Source of the DNA: Streptomyces collinus
Lineage (GTDB): Bacteria; Actinomycetota; Actinomycetes; Streptomycetales; Streptomycetaceae
Assembly (NCBI RefSeq): GCF_031348265.1
Contig: NZ_CP133771.1
Span: 4,092,001 to 4,156,000 of the forward strand
Length of the DNA: 64,000 nt
Reading direction: 5' to 3'
How positions within the stretch are numbered: position 1 is the first letter of the stretch; each line of letters starts with the position of its first letter. The translations under genes and the position numbers were made by a program. Shown here one piece after another: positions 7,042-15,125 of the stretch. Below the pieces are notes generated by a model. The model saw only the letters and a list, made by a program, of their open reading frames with translations, did no database searches and was not told the DNA's origin.

Positions 7042-7404
7042 ATGGCGAAGAAGCTGGTGATCAAGGTGACGGCGGGGGCCGACGCTCCCGAACGGTGCTC
7101 CCAGGCGTTCACGGTGGCGGCGGTGGCCGTGGCGAGCGGCGTCGACGTGTCCCTGTGGCTGACCGGCGAATCCGCCTGGTTCGCCCTGCCCGGCCGGGCC
7201 GCCGAGTTCGAGCTGCCGCACGCCGCACCCCTGCCCGACCTGCTGGATTCCCTCCTCACGGCCGGCCGCGTCACGCTGTGCACGCAGTGCGCGGCCCGCC
7301 GCGAGATCACGGAGCAGGACGTGATCAAGGGTGTCCGGATCGCGGGCGCGCAGGTCTTCGTCCAGGAGGCGATGGCGGACGGGACGCAGGCGCTCGTCTA
7401 CTGA
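7042..7404 (+). CDS. DsrE family protein
   Basis: A 120-aa protein starting MAKKLVIKVTAGADAPERC. The alpha/beta pattern and the segment LTAGRVTLCTQCAARREI, with a Cys pair near residues 85-88, fit the DsrE/DsrF-like family, whose Cys residues carry persulfide sulfur between proteins. A long N-terminal extension is possible in frame but lacks a ribosome site, so the ATG at 7042 is preferred. Its stop overlaps the convergent VOC gene by a few bases. The sulfurtransferase locus nearby gives a loose link to sulfur trafficking (inference). Confidence 0.75.
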   Translation: MAKKLVIKVTAGADAPERCSQAFTVAAVAVASGVDVSLWLTGESAWFALPGRAAEFELPHAAPLPDLLDSLLTAGRVTLCTQCAARREITEQDVIKGVRIAGAQVFVQEAMADGTQALVY

Positions 7405-7772
7405 GACTCCGTGTACAGGCAGAACGGGTGCCCGGCCGGGTCCAGCAGCACCCGCACGTCGTCCTGGGGCTGGTAGGCGGCGAGCCGCGCCCCGGCGGCG
7501 ACGGCCCGCGCGGTCTCCCGCTCCAGGTCGTCGACCTCGATGTCGAGGTGGACCATCATCCGCGGCCGGTCCGGCTCGCTCGGCCAGACCGGCGGCCGGT
7601 AGTCGGGTTCCGTCTGGAAGGACAGCCCCGTGCCGCCGCCGGGCGGCCGGATGTGGACCCAGTCGGGGCCGTCCTCGTCCCGCCGGACGCCCCAGCCGGG
7701 CAGCAGCCGCAGATAGAAGTGCGCAAGCTCCCGGGCGTCCGGGGCGTCCAGGACCGCCGCTGTCAGTCTCAT
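7398..7772 (-). CDS. VOC superfamily (glyoxalase/bleomycin-resistance-like) protein
   Basis: A 124-aa single-domain protein starting MRLTAAVLDAPDARELAHFY. Two beta-alpha-beta-beta-beta modules are visible: HFYLRLLPGWGV then WVHIRPPGG in the first, and MMVHLDIEVDDLERETARAVAAGARL then LLDPAGHPFCLY in the second. This is the VOC layout, with metal ligands expected at the His of VHLDI and the Glu/Tyr positions near the C-terminus. Substrate unknown. It ends inside the last codons of the convergent DsrE gene. Confidence 0.82.
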   Translation of the reverse strand: MRLTAAVLDAPDARELAHFYLRLLPGWGVRRDEDGPDWVHIRPPGGGTGLSFQTEPDYRPPVWPSEPDRPRMMVHLDIEVDDLERETARAVAAGARLAAYQPQDDVRVLLDPAGHPFCLYTESQ

Positions 7773-7810
7773 GGGGTGCGGATACCCCGGGCGGACGGGG
7801 CGGACGCCGC

Positions 7811-8071
7811 TCACCGCGGCCGCTTCTTGCCGTCCAGCTCGTCCCACCACTCGTCGGACTGGGGATCCCCGGAGGGGTCGTCCCACCACCGGTCCTCGGG
7901 CCCGCGCCGGTTGGCGACCATGGCCGCGACGGGCGGGATGACCATGGCGACCACGCACATCCCGACGGCGACGGGAACGGACCACAGCCGCACGACACCC
8001 CAGGCCAGCACGAAGAGGCCGATGCAGAGGGCCATCATCGCGAAGTACGTGTGACGCCGCCGTGCGTACAT
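7811..8071 (-). CDS. DUF3099 membrane protein
   Basis: An 86-aa protein with two hydrophobic helices (residues about 10-30 and 33-51) and a polar C-terminal tail rich in Trp/Asp (DRWWDDPSGDP, DEWWDELDG). It matches the actinobacterial DUF3099 family. The N-terminus MYARRRHTY is basic, predicting both ends inside. Function unknown. It sits 38 bp upstream of the VOC gene on the same strand. Confidence 0.75.
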   Translation of the reverse strand: MYARRRHTYFAMMALCIGLFVLAWGVVRLWSVPVAVGMCVVAMVIPPVAAMVANRRGPEDRWWDDPSGDPQSDEWWDELDGKKRPR

Positions 8072-8096
8072 GTCTCCAGCGTAGGTCCGGGCAGGC

Positions 8097-8141
8097 CGAA
8101 GGGCCGCACCCAGGCGTCCAACCCGGGGGTGCGGCCCTTCG
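8097..8141. terminator. 15-bp inverted repeat downstream of the sulfur operon
   Basis: The arms 8097-8111 and 8127-8141 are perfectly complementary (CGAAGGGCCGCACCC), with a 15-nt loop. It lies 15 bp past the stop of the DUF1416 gene (minus strand) and before the promoter side of the DUF3099 gene. There is no T-run, as is usual for streptomycete terminators. Confidence 0.7.
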
Positions 8142-8155
8142 AGGATCTGTCGTCG

Positions 8156-8443
8156 TCAGACGGCGATCGCGACCTCCGCCAGGCCGCCCTGCTGGGCGAC
8201 GACCGTGCGGTCGGCGGTGGCGCCGGGCACGAGGGCACGGACGGTCCAGGTGCCCTCGGCCGCGTAGAAGCGGAACTGTCCGGTCGCCGAGGTCGGCACC
8301 TCGGCCGTGAACTCGCCGGTCGAGTCCAGCAGACGGACGTAGCCCACCACGGGCTCGCCGTCCTTGGTCACCTGACCCTGGATGGTGGTCTCACCGGGCT
8401 TGATCGTCGAGGCGTCGGGGCCGCCGGCCTTCGCACCGCACAT
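8156..8443 (-). CDS. DUF1416 protein, partner of the sulfurtransferase
   Basis: A 95-aa, beta-rich protein starting MCGAKAGGPD, with a single N-terminal Cys and the family core TTIQGQVTKDGEPVVGYVRLLD plus GQFRFYAAEGTWTVRALVP. It resembles a small transthyretin/carboxypeptidase-regulatory-like domain. DUF1416 genes almost always follow the rhodanese-type sulfurtransferase in actinobacteria, as here (39-bp gap). A role as sulfur acceptor or partner through Cys2 is an inference. Confidence 0.85.
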   Translation of the reverse strand: MCGAKAGGPDASTIKPGETTIQGQVTKDGEPVVGYVRLLDSTGEFTAEVPTSATGQFRFYAAEGTWTVRALVPGATADRTVVAQQGGLAEVAIAV

Positions 8444-8482
8444 GTCGTACTCCTGAAGTCTGGAAAGGTCGGTCGGGGAGGG

Positions 8483-9328
8483 TTACTTGTTGGCGCCGAG
8501 CTCGATCGGCACGCCCACGAGGGAGCCGTACTCGGTCCAGGAGCCGTCGTAGTTCTTGACGTTCTCGACACCGAGCAGCTCGTGGAGGACGAACCAGGTC
8601 AGCGCGGAGCGCTCACCGATGCGGCAGTAGGCGATGGTGTCCTTGGCCAGGTCCACCTGCTCCTCGGCGTAGAGCTCCTTGAGCTCGTCGTCCGACTTGA
8701 AGGTGCCGTCGTCGTTGGCGTTCTTGGACCACGGGATGTTGCGGGCGGACGGGACGTGGCCCGGGCGCTGCGACTGCTCCTGCGGCAGGTGGGCCGGGGC
8801 GAGCAGCTTGCCGGAGAACTCGTCGGGCGAGCGCACGTCGACGAGGTTCTGCGAACCGATGGCGGCCACGACGTCGTCGCGGAAGGCGCGGATGGACGTG
8901 TCCTGGGCCTTGGCCTTGTAGTCCGTCTTCGAGCGCTCGGGCACCTCGTCGCCGGGGACCAGCTCGCGGGCGTCGAGCTCCCACTTCTTGCGGCCGCCGT
9001 CGAGGAGCTTGACGCTGTCGTGGCCATACAGCTTGAAGTACCAGTAGGCGTACGAGGCGAACCAGTTGTTGTTGCCGCCGTACAGGACCACGGTGTGGTC
9101 GTTGCCGATGCCCTTGTCGGACAGGAGCTTCTCGAAGCCCTCCTGGTCGACGAAGTCACGGCGGACCGGGTCCTGGAGGTCCTGGGTCCAGTCGATCCGG
9201 ATGGCGTTGCGGATGTGGTTCTTCTCGTAGGCGGACGTGTCCTCGTCCACCTCGACGATGGCGATGGTCGGGTCGTCCAGGTGCTCCTGGAGCCAGTCGG
9301 CGTCGACCAGGACGTCGTTGCGGCTCAT
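8483..9328 (-). CDS. Thiosulfate/3-mercaptopyruvate-type sulfurtransferase (tandem rhodanese)
   Basis: A 281-aa protein with two rhodanese domains: an inactive one at about 5-125 and a catalytic one at 145-275. The active-site loop is C235-R-I-G-E-R-S241, so Cys235 would carry the persulfide. It moves sulfane sulfur from thiosulfate or a similar donor to cyanide or a protein acceptor. The ATG at 9328 has GGAGGAGAAG just upstream. A 26-codon Cys-containing leader peptide lies 137 bp upstream on the same strand, which suggests control by cysteine supply. DUF1416 follows in the operon. Confidence 0.9.
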   Translation of the reverse strand: MSRNDVLVDADWLQEHLDDPTIAIVEVDEDTSAYEKNHIRNAIRIDWTQDLQDPVRRDFVDQEGFEKLLSDKGIGNDHTVVLYGGNNNWFASYAYWYFKLYGHDSVKLLDGGRKKWELDARELVPGDEVPERSKTDYKAKAQDTSIRAFRDDVVAAIGSQNLVDVRSPDEFSGKLLAPAHLPQEQSQRPGHVPSARNIPWSKNANDDGTFKSDDELKELYAEEQVDLAKDTIAYCRIGERSALTWFVLHELLGVENVKNYDGSWTEYGSLVGVPIELGANK

Positions 9329-9465
9329 GCTTCTTCTCCTCCGGGGCAGTTACGGCGGGGCGTGCGAGGTCTGCAGGGCGCGCCCTTGAGGCAGGGCGGC
9401 GCACGGGTGCCCGAGATGCGGGGCTGCGGGGATGCGCGCGCCGGCGCGACTGCCGACGCGATCGC

Positions 9466-9546
9466 TCAGAAGGTGCGACAGAGCATGGCGGCGACGCGGC
9501 ACAGGTCTACTGCCCGCCGCTTCGTGAGGTCCGCCTGTCGCTTCAT
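9466..9546 (-). CDS. Regulatory leader peptide of the sulfur operon (26 aa, Cys-containing)
   Basis: A short reading frame gives MKRQADLTKRRAVDLCRVA followed by AMLCRTF and a stop. Basic N-terminus, the RRxVDLCRV core and a late LCR are the hallmark of the streptomycete leader peptides found upstream of sulfur and cysteine genes. It ends 137 bp before the sulfurtransferase start, and the gap is GC-rich with self-complementary stretches (for example GCGCGCCGGCGCG around 9436-9448). By analogy with cysteine attenuation in actinobacteria, ribosome stalling at the two Cys codons would change downstream expression. The mechanism is inferred. Confidence 0.75.
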   Translation of the reverse strand: MKRQADLTKRRAVDLCRVAAMLCRTF

Positions 9547-9748
9547 AGCGTCGATCGTAGGGACGGTCAGGCGGGCATGTCACCGGTGTGTCGCATACTG
9601 AGACGCGATAATCCGCAATGTGGGATCAGAGGGCTGTCGGCGACCTCGGGGCACGGGCCGTGACCGGATGTATCGGCCGTCACATCTGAGCGGCGGACGT
9701 CATCGTCTCGCCCACCGGACACCGCTGGTCCGGCGCCTCGCGCCCGCC

Positions 9749-10486
9749 CTACCCGGCCAGCCGGACGTCGGAACCCTTCACCGTGATCTCGACGCCGTCC
9801 GGGGCGGCCTGGACGGTGTCCAGCTTGATCCCGCCGGGCAGGCCGTCGATCTTCTGCTGGAAGTCGGTGATCGCCCGGACGCGGTCCTCGGCGATGTCGA
9901 CACCACCGAACTTGGGCAGGCCGTCGGCGTGCACGCGGACCGTGCCGTTGTCCACCTTCACCGAGCTGAGCACGGAGACCGGCTCCGGGAGCTTGGTGCC
10001 GAGGACCGTGGCCTCGACGGTGACCTTGATCTTGCCGTTGCCGCCGTCGGAGAGGCCGACGACGTTGGCGGTGACGCCCGGGGCGACCTGGGTGGGCTCC
10101 GACTTCGCCGTCTTCAGCAGCTCGTCGTAGGCGATGGTCGCGGTGCCGGTGGCGGTGGAGGCGGTGGCGGAGCTGTAGTCGCCGGAGAACTCGACGCCCT
10201 TCATGTCGGCCTGGAGGTCGTCGATGCGGATCTTCTGGCCGCCGTTGCCCGCGGTGGCCTCGTAGTCCTTGATGCCGACCTCGATGTCGTCCAGGGAGCC
10301 GCCGGCGACCTGGGTGAGGAACGGGAAGCCCTTGATCGACACGTCGGGGGTCGCCGACAGGTTCTCGGTCGTCTTCAGCCGGTCGGCGGCCTCGTCCTCG
10401 GCGAAGTTGACCGCGACGCGGTCGGCGATCACGAAGAGCCCGCCAAGGATCACGACGAAGATCAGCAGTATTCGCAGTGCGCGCAT
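9749..10486 (-). CDS. LmeA-like phospholipid-binding protein (DUF2993)
   Basis: A 245-aa protein with one N-terminal membrane anchor or signal (residues 5-24, RILLIFVVILGGLFVIADRV) and the DUF2993 hallmark IKGFPFLTQVAGG at about 51-63. The rest is a repeating beta pattern ending GVEITVKGSDVRLAG. In mycobacteria LmeA binds phosphatidylinositides in the periplasm and supports lipomannan elongation; streptomycete members probably also bind lipid outside the membrane (inference). A second, larger member of the same family is encoded at 24129-25364. Confidence 0.82.
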   Translation of the reverse strand: MRALRILLIFVVILGGLFVIADRVAVNFAEDEAADRLKTTENLSATPDVSIKGFPFLTQVAGGSLDDIEVGIKDYEATAGNGGQKIRIDDLQADMKGVEFSGDYSSATASTATGTATIAYDELLKTAKSEPTQVAPGVTANVVGLSDGGNGKIKVTVEATVLGTKLPEPVSVLSSVKVDNGTVRVHADGLPKFGGVDIAEDRVRAITDFQQKIDGLPGGIKLDTVQAAPDGVEITVKGSDVRLAG

Positions 10487-10627
10487 GCGGTGTGTCCCCC
10501 ACCCAGTCGGTTAGACGGCGGTCCCTGACGACCGGGTGGCCGTCCCTGGCGCGAGAGTAACCCTCCGGGGAAGAGGAACCGGAGGATTGTTGATCATCTG
10601 TGACAGGGCGGGGGCACTGCGCAGGCG

Positions 10628-11716
10628 CTACGCCAGCGCCCTTCCCAGGACGTACACCGCCGGGGCGGCAGCGGCCAGCGGCAGGGCCACGCCCGCCGTG
10701 AAGTGGACGAAGCGGGACGGGTAGTCGTAGCTCGCGACCCGGTGGCCGATCAGGGCGCAGGCGGCGGCGCCCGCACCGAGGAGGGCACCGGAGGTGCCGA
10801 GGTCCGTGACCTGCCCGGCCGCGATGCCCGCGCCCGCCGCGGCGAGGAGGGACACCACCACCGAAGCCGGGGTCGGCAGCGGCAGCGCGCGGGCCGGGAC
10901 CGCGACCGCCACGGCCACCGCGCCCACCGTCACCGCGTCCGCGGCGGCCGCGAGGTACCCGCCGGCCACGATCGCCAGCGCCGAGGCCGCGACCGTCGCC
11001 ATCAGGCCGTACATCCGCTCGTCGGGGTCGGCGTGCGACCGCAGCTGCAGGACCAGCGCGAGCAGCACCCACACCCCGAGCGTGCCGAGGATGGCCGCCG
11101 GGGAGCGGCCCGAGGCCAGCAGCGCCGCGTCCGCGGCCAGCGCGCCCGCGAAGCCCAGCGCGATGCCCTGCCGGGCCGGCCACATGCCGTTCAGCCGGAA
11201 CCAGCCCGCCGCGGTGACGGCCTGGAGGACCACCAGCGGCACGAGCAGCGCGTACGTCCCGACCGCCGCCGCACCGGCCAGCAGCAGCCCGAGCAGCGCC
11301 GTCAGCGCGGCCGGCTGCATGCCGGGCTCGATGACCGGGGACCGCCCCTCCGCCCGGGCCCGCTGCGCGTCGGTGACGCGGGTGTTCCCGCCGACGGTGG
11401 CGGGGCCGTAGCCGGCAGCGGAGGCGTCGGCTCCGGCCGGTCCCGCGGGCCGCTGCGGCGGCGACTGGGGGGTCAGGATCGCCGTCTCCGGATCCGGCGC
11501 CTGCGCGGGCGGCACCGCCTGGTGGTTCTGCGTCTCCCAGGTCTGTCCCTGCCACTGCTGCGTGTACTGCTGAGCGGCCTGCGGGTCCTCGTACCCCTGA
11601 TGCCCCTGATGCCCCTGATGCCCCTGGTACCCCTGCCCGGGCCACGCCTGCGGCGCCTGCGGCTGTTGTCCGTAGGGGTCGTACGGCTGGTGGGGCCGGT
11701 TCGGCTGGTCGTTCAT
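10628..11716 (-). CDS. Integral membrane protein with Gln/Pro-rich N-tail
   Basis: A 362-aa protein. Residues 1-120 are a disordered Pro/Gln/Tyr tail with a GHQ-type tripeptide repeat coded by five 9-bp units (11592-11636). Residues 130-360 hold about eight to ten hydrophobic helices separated by short loops. No catalytic motif is seen. The ATG at 11716 is preferred over that at 11722 because AGGAGG lies 6 nt before it and abuts the other. It follows the MoaD-like gene directly. The function is unknown; the layout resembles other streptomycete membrane proteins with sticky cytoplasmic tails. Confidence 0.7.
   Translation of the reverse strand: MNDQPNRPHQPYDPYGQQPQAPQAWPGQGYQGHQGHQGHQGYEDPQAAQQYTQQWQGQTWETQNHQAVPPAQAPDPETAILTPQSPPQRPAGPAGADASAAGYGPATVGGNTRVTDAQRARAEGRSPVIEPGMQPAALTALLGLLLAGAAAVGTYALLVPLVVLQAVTAAGWFRLNGMWPARQGIALGFAGALAADAALLASGRSPAAILGTLGVWVLLALVLQLRSHADPDERMYGLMATVAASALAIVAGGYLAAAADAVTVGAVAVAVAVPARALPLPTPASVVVSLLAAAGAGIAAGQVTDLGTSGALLGAGAAACALIGHRVASYDYPSRFVHFTAGVALPLAAAAPAVYVLGRALA
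11592..11636. repeat. Five 9-bp tandem units inside a membrane-protein gene
   Basis: Units TACCCCTGA, TGCCCCTGA, TGCCCCTGA, TGCCCCTGG and TACCCCTGC run head to tail. On the minus strand they code the Gln-Gly-(His/Tyr) repeat in the N-terminal tail. Copy number could vary between strains. Confidence 0.8.
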
Positions 11717-11718
11717 CG

Positions 11719-11973
11719 TCATCCTCCTGCGAACGGCGGGAGCACCTCGACCGTGCCGCCGTCGGCCAGCCGTACCGTCTCATGTCCGCGGGTGCCCACG
11801 GGGTCGCCGTCCACGAGGAACGAGCACCGGCGCAGGACGCGCTCCAGCTCGCCGGGGTGCCGCTCACGCACCCCGTCGAGCGCCTCGGCGAGCGTGGCCG
11901 CCTCGTACGGCTCCTCGGCCACCCCGGCCGCGGCCTTGGCGGCGGCCCAGTAGCGCACCGTGACCTTTGGCAT
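11719..11973 (-). CDS. MoaD/ThiS family sulfur-carrier protein
   Basis: An 84-aa beta-grasp protein starting MPKVTVRYWAAAKAAAGV and ending LPPFAGG. The C-terminal Gly-Gly is what adenylating enzymes turn into a thiocarboxylate in MoaD and ThiS. The sequence RYWAAAKAAAG matches MoaD (small subunit of molybdopterin synthase) better than ThiS. No other molybdopterin gene is nearby, so its acceptor pathway is unclear. The start at 11973 has GAGGAAG at the right spacing. Confidence 0.85.
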   Translation of the reverse strand: MPKVTVRYWAAAKAAAGVAEEPYEAATLAEALDGVRERHPGELERVLRRCSFLVDGDPVGTRGHETVRLADGGTVEVLPPFAGG

Positions 11974-12011
11974 CTGCTTCCTCAATGAATTCGGCGGTCA
12001 ACCCCGTCAGG

Positions 12012-12782
12012 CTAGCCCGCCCGGCCGGCGCCCCACTCCCCGATCCGGGCCAGCAACGCGTCGCCCGCCGCGTGCTCGGCATGCCCCATGCCCGGCTCCA
12101 GCCACAGTTCGCCCTGGTCACCGGCGGCCGCGGCCAGCATCCGCGGATGGTCGACGGGGAAGTAGCCGTCGGCGTCGCCGTGCACGATCAGGAGGGGGGT
12201 GGGGGCGATCCTCCGCACCGCCTCCACCGGGGAGAGGGGCACCGGGTTCCAGTCCCGGCGGTGGATGCGCGTACGGAATCCGTACCGGCCCACGACCCGC
12301 CCCTCGGGCCGGGTCACCAGCCAGTGCAGCCGCCGCATCGGCGCGGTGCCCCGGTAGTACCAGCGGGCCGGTGAGCTGACCGACACCACCGCGTCGGTCT
12401 GCCGCGGGTGCAGCGCCGCGTGCCGGAGCACCACCGAGCCGCCCATGGAGAAGCCCACGCTCACCACCCGCGCGTGCCCGTGGCTCCGCGCCCAGGCCAC
12501 CGCCGCCGTCAGGTCGAGCACCTCCCGGTCGCCGACCGTGGAGTGCCCGCCGGACTTCCCGTGCCCGCGGAAGGAGAAGGTGACCACGCCCCCGTAGCGG
12601 GCGAACGCCGCCGCGATCCGACGCACGTGCGGGCGGTCCACCGCGCCGGTGAACCCGTGGGCGACGACGAACACGGGATGAGCGGAAGGCGTCCCTGAGG
12701 TGTCGTACACAGCCGCTCCCGGCTCGTACACGGCGTCGATCGCAACACCGTCGGACGTGCGCAGAAACGCCCGCGACGACAT
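12012..12782 (-). CDS. Alpha/beta hydrolase
   Basis: A 256-aa alpha/beta hydrolase. The oxyanion segment is VAHGFTG (about 44-50), the nucleophile elbow is GFSMGG (about 109-114), the acid is in IVHGDADGYFP and the His is in GMGHAEHA near the C-terminus. The RGHGKSGG segment is typical of this group. It has no signal peptide, so it is cytoplasmic; the ester or thioester substrate is unknown. The ATG at 12782 is used; a GTG two codons upstream (12788) is closer to the G-rich ribosome site and equally possible. Divergent from glnR. Confidence 0.82.
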   Translation of the reverse strand: MSSRAFLRTSDGVAIDAVYEPGAAVYDTSGTPSAHPVFVVAHGFTGAVDRPHVRRIAAAFARYGGVVTFSFRGHGKSGGHSTVGDREVLDLTAAVAWARSHGHARVVSVGFSMGGSVVLRHAALHPRQTDAVVSVSSPARWYYRGTAPMRRLHWLVTRPEGRVVGRYGFRTRIHRRDWNPVPLSPVEAVRRIAPTPLLIVHGDADGYFPVDHPRMLAAAAGDQGELWLEPGMGHAEHAAGDALLARIGEWGAGRAG

Positions 12783-13035
12783 CCGCACAGGCTTTCCCCC
12801 TTCCGTCTCGGAATGCGGACGATCGGTGGAACGCGCCACATCACCTGCCCGACCAGAGCTCATGTGGGCTATTCTGCTGGGCAGAGGACTCGGGCAGCGA
12901 AGCCCCCGGGTCCTTTTGTGCTTTCGGAAGCGTTGTATACGACGCGGGAAACCGCAGGTGTACGGAGCCTTCGGGATCGCAGAGCGGTGCTGTGCCAACA
13001 AACGTCCTCGCAGGGACCGAGGAGGAACCAGACGT

Positions 13036-13824
13036 ATGAGTTCTCTGCTGCTCCTGACCAACGCCCTCCAGCCGTCGACGGAGGTGCTCCCCGCCCTCGG
13101 CCTGCTCCTGCACAACGTGCGTGTGGCCCCCGCGGAGGGCCCGGCCCTCGTCGACACCCCCGGCGCCGACGTCATCCTCGTCGACGGCCGGCGTGATCTG
13201 CCGCAGGTCCGCAGCCTCTGCCAGCTGCTGCGCTCCACCGGGCCGGGCTGCCCGCTCGTCCTCGTCGTCACCGAGGGCGGTCTCGCCGCCGTGACCGCGG
13301 ACTGGGGCATCGACGACGTCCTGCTCGACACCGCCGGCCCGGCGGAGGTCGAGGCGCGGCTGCGGCTGGCCATGGGACGGCAGCAGATCGTCAGCGACGA
13401 CTCCCCGATGGAGATCCGCAACGGCGACCTGTCGGTCGACGAGGCGACGTACTCCGCCAAGCTCAAGGGCCGCGTCCTCGACCTCACCTTCAAGGAGTTC
13501 GAGCTCCTGAAGTACCTCGCGCAGCACCCCGGCCGCGTCTTCACCCGCGCCCAGCTGCTTCAGGAGGTCTGGGGCTACGACTACTTCGGCGGTACGCGCA
13601 CGGTCGACGTGCACGTACGGCGGCTGCGCGCCAAGCTCGGCCCCGAGCACGAGTCGCTGATCGGCACCGTCCGGAACGTCGGTTATCGATTTGTTACGCC
13701 GGAGAAGCCGGAGAAGATGGAGCGCGCCGCCGAGGAGGCGAAGGCCAAGGCGGACAAGGCAAAGGCGAACAAGGTGGACGAGTCACCCGCTCTGGGCGCC
13801 ACTGAGGCCCGCGCCAAGACGTGA
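13036..13824 (+). CDS. glnR: GlnR, orphan OmpR-type regulator of nitrogen metabolism
   Basis: A 262-aa orphan response regulator starting MSSLLLLTNALQPSTEVLPA, matching S. coelicolor GlnR (SCO4159). The receiver domain (about 1-115) keeps the charge-pocket Asp in DVILVDGRRDLP, and GlnR is known to work without a partner kinase. The winged-helix domain (about 135-225) has FKEFELLKYLAQHPGRVFTR and VDVHVRRLRAKLG. The C-terminal tail is Lys/Ala/Glu-rich and probably disordered. It activates glnA, amtB-glnK-glnD and represses gdhA under nitrogen limitation. AGGAGG precedes the ATG. Confidence 0.95.
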   Translation: MSSLLLLTNALQPSTEVLPALGLLLHNVRVAPAEGPALVDTPGADVILVDGRRDLPQVRSLCQLLRSTGPGCPLVLVVTEGGLAAVTADWGIDDVLLDTAGPAEVEARLRLAMGRQQIVSDDSPMEIRNGDLSVDEATYSAKLKGRVLDLTFKEFELLKYLAQHPGRVFTRAQLLQEVWGYDYFGGTRTVDVHVRRLRAKLGPEHESLIGTVRNVGYRFVTPEKPEKMERAAEEAKAKADKAKANKVDESPALGATEARAKT

Positions 13825-13832
13825 GAGGCGTA

Positions 13833-13878
13833 CCGGGGCGCCGACCTGGGCATCACTTCCCGCACAGGGGCGCCCCGG
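13833..13878 (+). terminator. glnR terminator
   Basis: A 10-bp stem CCGGGGCGCC (13833-13842) / GGCGCCCCGG (13869-13878) starting 9 bp after the glnR stop. The 26-nt loop is long and there is no T-run, so its strength is uncertain. Confidence 0.55.
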
Positions 13879-13952
13879 ACGGCGGTCGGGATATCGTACA
13901 GAACCTCCTTTACGCCCTGCCCGGAGCCGGTATATCCGCGTAGACTCCGCGC

Positions 13953-14975
13953 GTGGCCAAGGTGACTCGGGATGATGTGGCGCGGCTGGCAGGGACTTCC
14001 ACTGCCGTGGTCAGCTATGTCATCAACAACGGACCCCGGCCGGTCGCCCCGGCCACGCGCGAGCGTGTCCTCGCCGCGATCAAGGAACTGGGGTACCGGC
14101 CCGACCGGGTGGCCCAGGCGATGGCGTCCCGGCGCACGGACCTCATAGGCCTGATCATCCCGGACGCCCGCCAGCCCTTCTTCGGGGAGATGGCGCACGC
14201 GGTCGAGCAGGCCGCCTCCGAGCGCGGGAAGATGGTGCTCGTCGGCAACACGGACTACGTGGCCGAGCGCGAGGTCCACTACCTGCGCGCCTTCCTGGGC
14301 ATGCGGGTCTCCGGCCTGATCCTCGTCAGCCACGCGCTCAACGACCTGGCCGCCGCCGAGATCGAGGCCTGGGACGCCCGGGTGGTGCTGCTGCACGAAC
14401 GCCCCGAGGCCATCGACGACGTCGCCGTCGCCACGGACGACCTGGGCGGCGCCGAGCTCGCCGTCCGCCACCTGCTGGAGCACGGCTACGAGTACGTCGC
14501 CTGTATGGGCGGCATAGCCGAGACGCCCGCTGTCGGCGACCCGGTCTCCGACCACGTCGAGGGCTGGCGCCGCGCGATGGACGCGGCCGGGATCTCCACC
14601 GAGGGCCGCCTCTTCGAGGCCCTCTACAACCGCTACGACGCCTACCAGACCGCCCTGACGATCCTGTCCGGCCCCGAGCGCCCGCCGGCGATCTTCTGCT
14701 CCACCGACGACCAGGCGATCGGCCTGCTGCGGGCGGCCCGCGAGCTGCGCATCGACGTCCCGGGCGAGCTGGCGGTGGCCGGCTTCGACGACATCAAGGA
14801 GGCGGCGCTCACCGACCCGCCCCTGACGACGGTCGCCTCCGACCGTCCGGCGATGGCCCGGGCGGCCGTCGACCTCGTCCTCGACGACGGGCTGCGGGTC
14901 GCGGGGGCCCGGCGGGAGCGGCTGAAGGTGTTCCCGTCGCGGCTGGTGACCCGGCACTCCTGCGGTTGCGCGTAG
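13953..14975 (+). CDS. LacI-family transcriptional regulator
   Basis: A 340-aa LacI/GalR regulator. The N-terminal HTH (VTRDDVARLAGTSTAVVSYVINN, residues 4-26) and the hinge helix (RVAQAMASRRT) are intact. A periplasmic-binding-protein-like effector domain follows (IGLIIPDARQPFFGEMAHAVEQ, then CSTDDQAIGLLRAAREL and VAGFDDIKEAALTDPPLTTV). The C-terminus SCGCA is unusual in having two Cys. The ligand, probably a sugar, cannot be named. No catabolic gene lies next to it; its operon partner, if any, is elsewhere. Confidence 0.9.
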   Translation: MAKVTRDDVARLAGTSTAVVSYVINNGPRPVAPATRERVLAAIKELGYRPDRVAQAMASRRTDLIGLIIPDARQPFFGEMAHAVEQAASERGKMVLVGNTDYVAEREVHYLRAFLGMRVSGLILVSHALNDLAAAEIEAWDARVVLLHERPEAIDDVAVATDDLGGAELAVRHLLEHGYEYVACMGGIAETPAVGDPVSDHVEGWRRAMDAAGISTEGRLFEALYNRYDAYQTALTILSGPERPPAIFCSTDDQAIGLLRAARELRIDVPGELAVAGFDDIKEAALTDPPLTTVASDRPAMARAAVDLVLDDGLRVAGARRERLKVFPSRLVTRHSCGCA

Positions 14976-15032
14976 CCTCCGGCGGCCGGACGTAGCCCTC
15001 CGGCGGCGGGACATGGCCTCCGGCGACGGGGC
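14972..15032. repeat. Three imperfect 20-bp direct repeats after the LacI gene
   Basis: Three copies of a unit like GTAGCCTCCGGCGGCCGGAC follow each other and include the stop codon of the LacI gene. The copies differ at several positions, so this is old slippage or duplication. No hairpin function is obvious. Confidence 0.6.
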
Positions 15033-15125
15033 GGGGAGCCTCTTTATATCGGGCATACGAGGTTCTGTCGGGCTTCTCAGCAAGCACTCAGGAAGCTCTC
15101 ATGGTCGGGCGACAAGCTCGGTTCC

